A stretch of 38,154 nt of DNA from a virus: positions 1-38,154 of IMG/VR virus record IMGVR_UViG_3300032118_000026. The stretch is one strand, 5' to 3'. Below the pieces are notes generated by a model. It was given only the letters and a program-made list of their open reading frames with translations, made no database searches and was not told the DNA's origin. The position numbers were made by a program, and so were the translations under genes. Positions 37,077 through 38,154 of this stretch are shown here, piece after piece (positions within the stretch are counted from its first letter, which is position 1; every line of letters begins with the position of its first letter).

Positions 37077-38154
37077 TTACCCTGGACAAACCTCTGCACA
37101 CCATGTCAAAAGCATAAAATCGTCACCAGCTGTACCCTTTTGTGCGGTTATAACTAATGTTTGTGCAACGGTCGTATCAATGGATCCAGTCAAAGGGCCT
37201 AATGCGCTTACTCCCTGACCACTGACATTCGACAAGCCTCCTGGGGGAGGGCCGTACTGTGAATTGGTTGCTGATCTATTACCTATAGTGATTTCATTGA
37301 TAGTGGACAACGTACTGGCGAGACTAGCCGTAAGAAAATCTGTTCCACCGATACCGCCAAGTCTAATTCTTGCCGTTTTGGCATTTGCATTATTCGTTGT
37401 GTACCATTGAGTTTTCACTCTGATCTGACCATATTTGCCCATCACCCCAGCCGGAACGGTGCATGTCGCTAGTATATTTTCGTTTGTGTCCGCAGGTGTA
37501 ATGCTAGCAGTGGCCCCCCTCCCAATTACAAACCAATTACTAAGCGTAGACCCACTATTATCAAATACATATGTTGCACTAGCAGGACCGGCGCTAACAG
37601 GTGGCAAAGATCTAAGCTGAGATATTTTCATATTCGTCAGCGTAACCGTACCTGATGTATCCCAAAGGCATTGTTCCATATCAACAGTACCTGTATACAC
37701 CATATCATCAACCAATAGCGCAACGCCTGCCGTTGCTGTTGTTATATTAGATAGTGTCAATCTTTCGACTCTTCCAACATAAATACCATTACATCCATAG
37801 CCGCAAAGTATATTTTCTAGTCGTATTTGCTGAGTCCCTAGTGCTGATTTCAAATATATCGCATACCCAGCGGCATCAGTCTGTTGTTCTGTTCTTAAAT
37901 TACGAATCACAATATTGCGGGATGGCAAATACCCTCCGCCTGCTCCACGATTATCATTCATGCGCAAACCGCCTGTGCCTCCTACCCAGGCCTGATATCC
38001 ATCAAATACGGCATGGCTCATTCCGTGCCCATCCGCAACGTGAATGCAATAATGACCTAAAGCGGACAAATACAAGTTGTAGAAAAACCAATGGTCTACA
38101 TCCTCTAGTCCTTGAGCGGAGAAATGAGGATTACCTTATATGTAAATTGGATAT
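37077..38154 (-). CDS. Tailspike, C-terminal part (beta-helix)
   Basis: Continues from position 1 across the circular junction. Parallel beta-helix rungs (IRNLRTEQQTDAAGYAIYLK; RLTLSNITTATAGVALLVDD) are followed by a beta-sandwich-like C-terminus (YVFDNSGSTLSNWFVIGRGA). In this copy base 38138 turns Gln307 (CAA) into a TAA stop, while the left copy keeps CAA, so the redundant end probably carries an error or a minority variant. The stop is the TAA at 37079-37077. Confidence 0.86.
38012..38154. repeat. Terminal direct repeat, right copy
   Basis: Copy of 1-143 with a single difference at 38138. Marks the circular closure of the assembly inside the tailspike gene. Confidence 0.93.

Noticed and set aside
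1-38154. CRISPR array, insertion sequence, integrase or toxin-antitoxin pair
   Set aside because: No regularly spaced direct repeats, transposase, tyrosine/serine recombinase or recognisable toxin-antitoxin pair was seen.

Overview
The window is an essentially complete genome of a short-tailed (podovirus-like) phage of a Gram-negative host, recovered as a circular assembly. Bases 1-143 recur at 38012-38154 with one mismatch, so the unit is about 38,011 bp and the tailspike gene spans the join. The structural genes follow the order of Salmonella phage P22: small and large terminase, portal, scaffold, coat, gp4-like and gp10-like tail factors, three gp7/gp20/gp16-like ejection proteins, and a tailspike. 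An M15 endolysin, a long spanin-like protein and CRP-like promoter sites fit a Gram-negative, probably proteobacterial, host. I see no integrase and no convincing phage repressor, so there is no direct evidence of lysogeny.

Layout. (1) 1-18720, minus strand: the morphogenesis operon, read from terminase (18205) down to the tailspike (1045, continuing at 38011-37077). Within it lies a cupin-plus-SET-domain gene (5397-6239) that is AT-rich, has its own TATAAT promoter, and looks like a moron. (2) 18721-19053: a 324-base stretch without protein genes, holding three tandem leftward promoters alternating with two terminators; it probably yields two short structured RNAs before the late mRNA. (3) 19045-22336, minus: small genes, a tRNA-Arg(UCU) and the lysis genes (holin candidates, M15 endolysin, spanin). 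(4) 22394-30169, minus: the early region, with a replication initiator carrying an origin-like repeat cluster, a PD-(D/E)XK nuclease, a YqaJ exonuclease plus Erf annealing protein, a Ref-like HNH nuclease, a stand-alone TSCPD protein and many small zinc-binding proteins. (5) 30170-30446: a divergent promoter region. (6) 30447-37076, plus: a coiled-coil membrane protein, a multi-TM protein next to a GT2 glycosyltransferase (possible surface modification), then a GC-rich block of many small genes (33.7-36.7 kb) ending with a YfiM-like exported protein that abuts the tailspike stop codon.

The most unusual features are these. Two well-formed integron attC sites in the same orientation (29661-29756 and 29934-30031) bound a 275-bp cassette with one small ORF, with no integron integrase in the genome. 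Four promoters share one fixed geometry, TGTGA-N6-TCACT-N21/22-TAnnnT, matching a class II CRP arrangement, and a perfect TGTGA-N6-TCACA site lies elsewhere. A short T(G/A)TCCA motif follows the stop codon at all eleven gene junctions from 33656 to 36437.

All family assignments come from reading the translated sequences against remembered family patterns. No database search was run.
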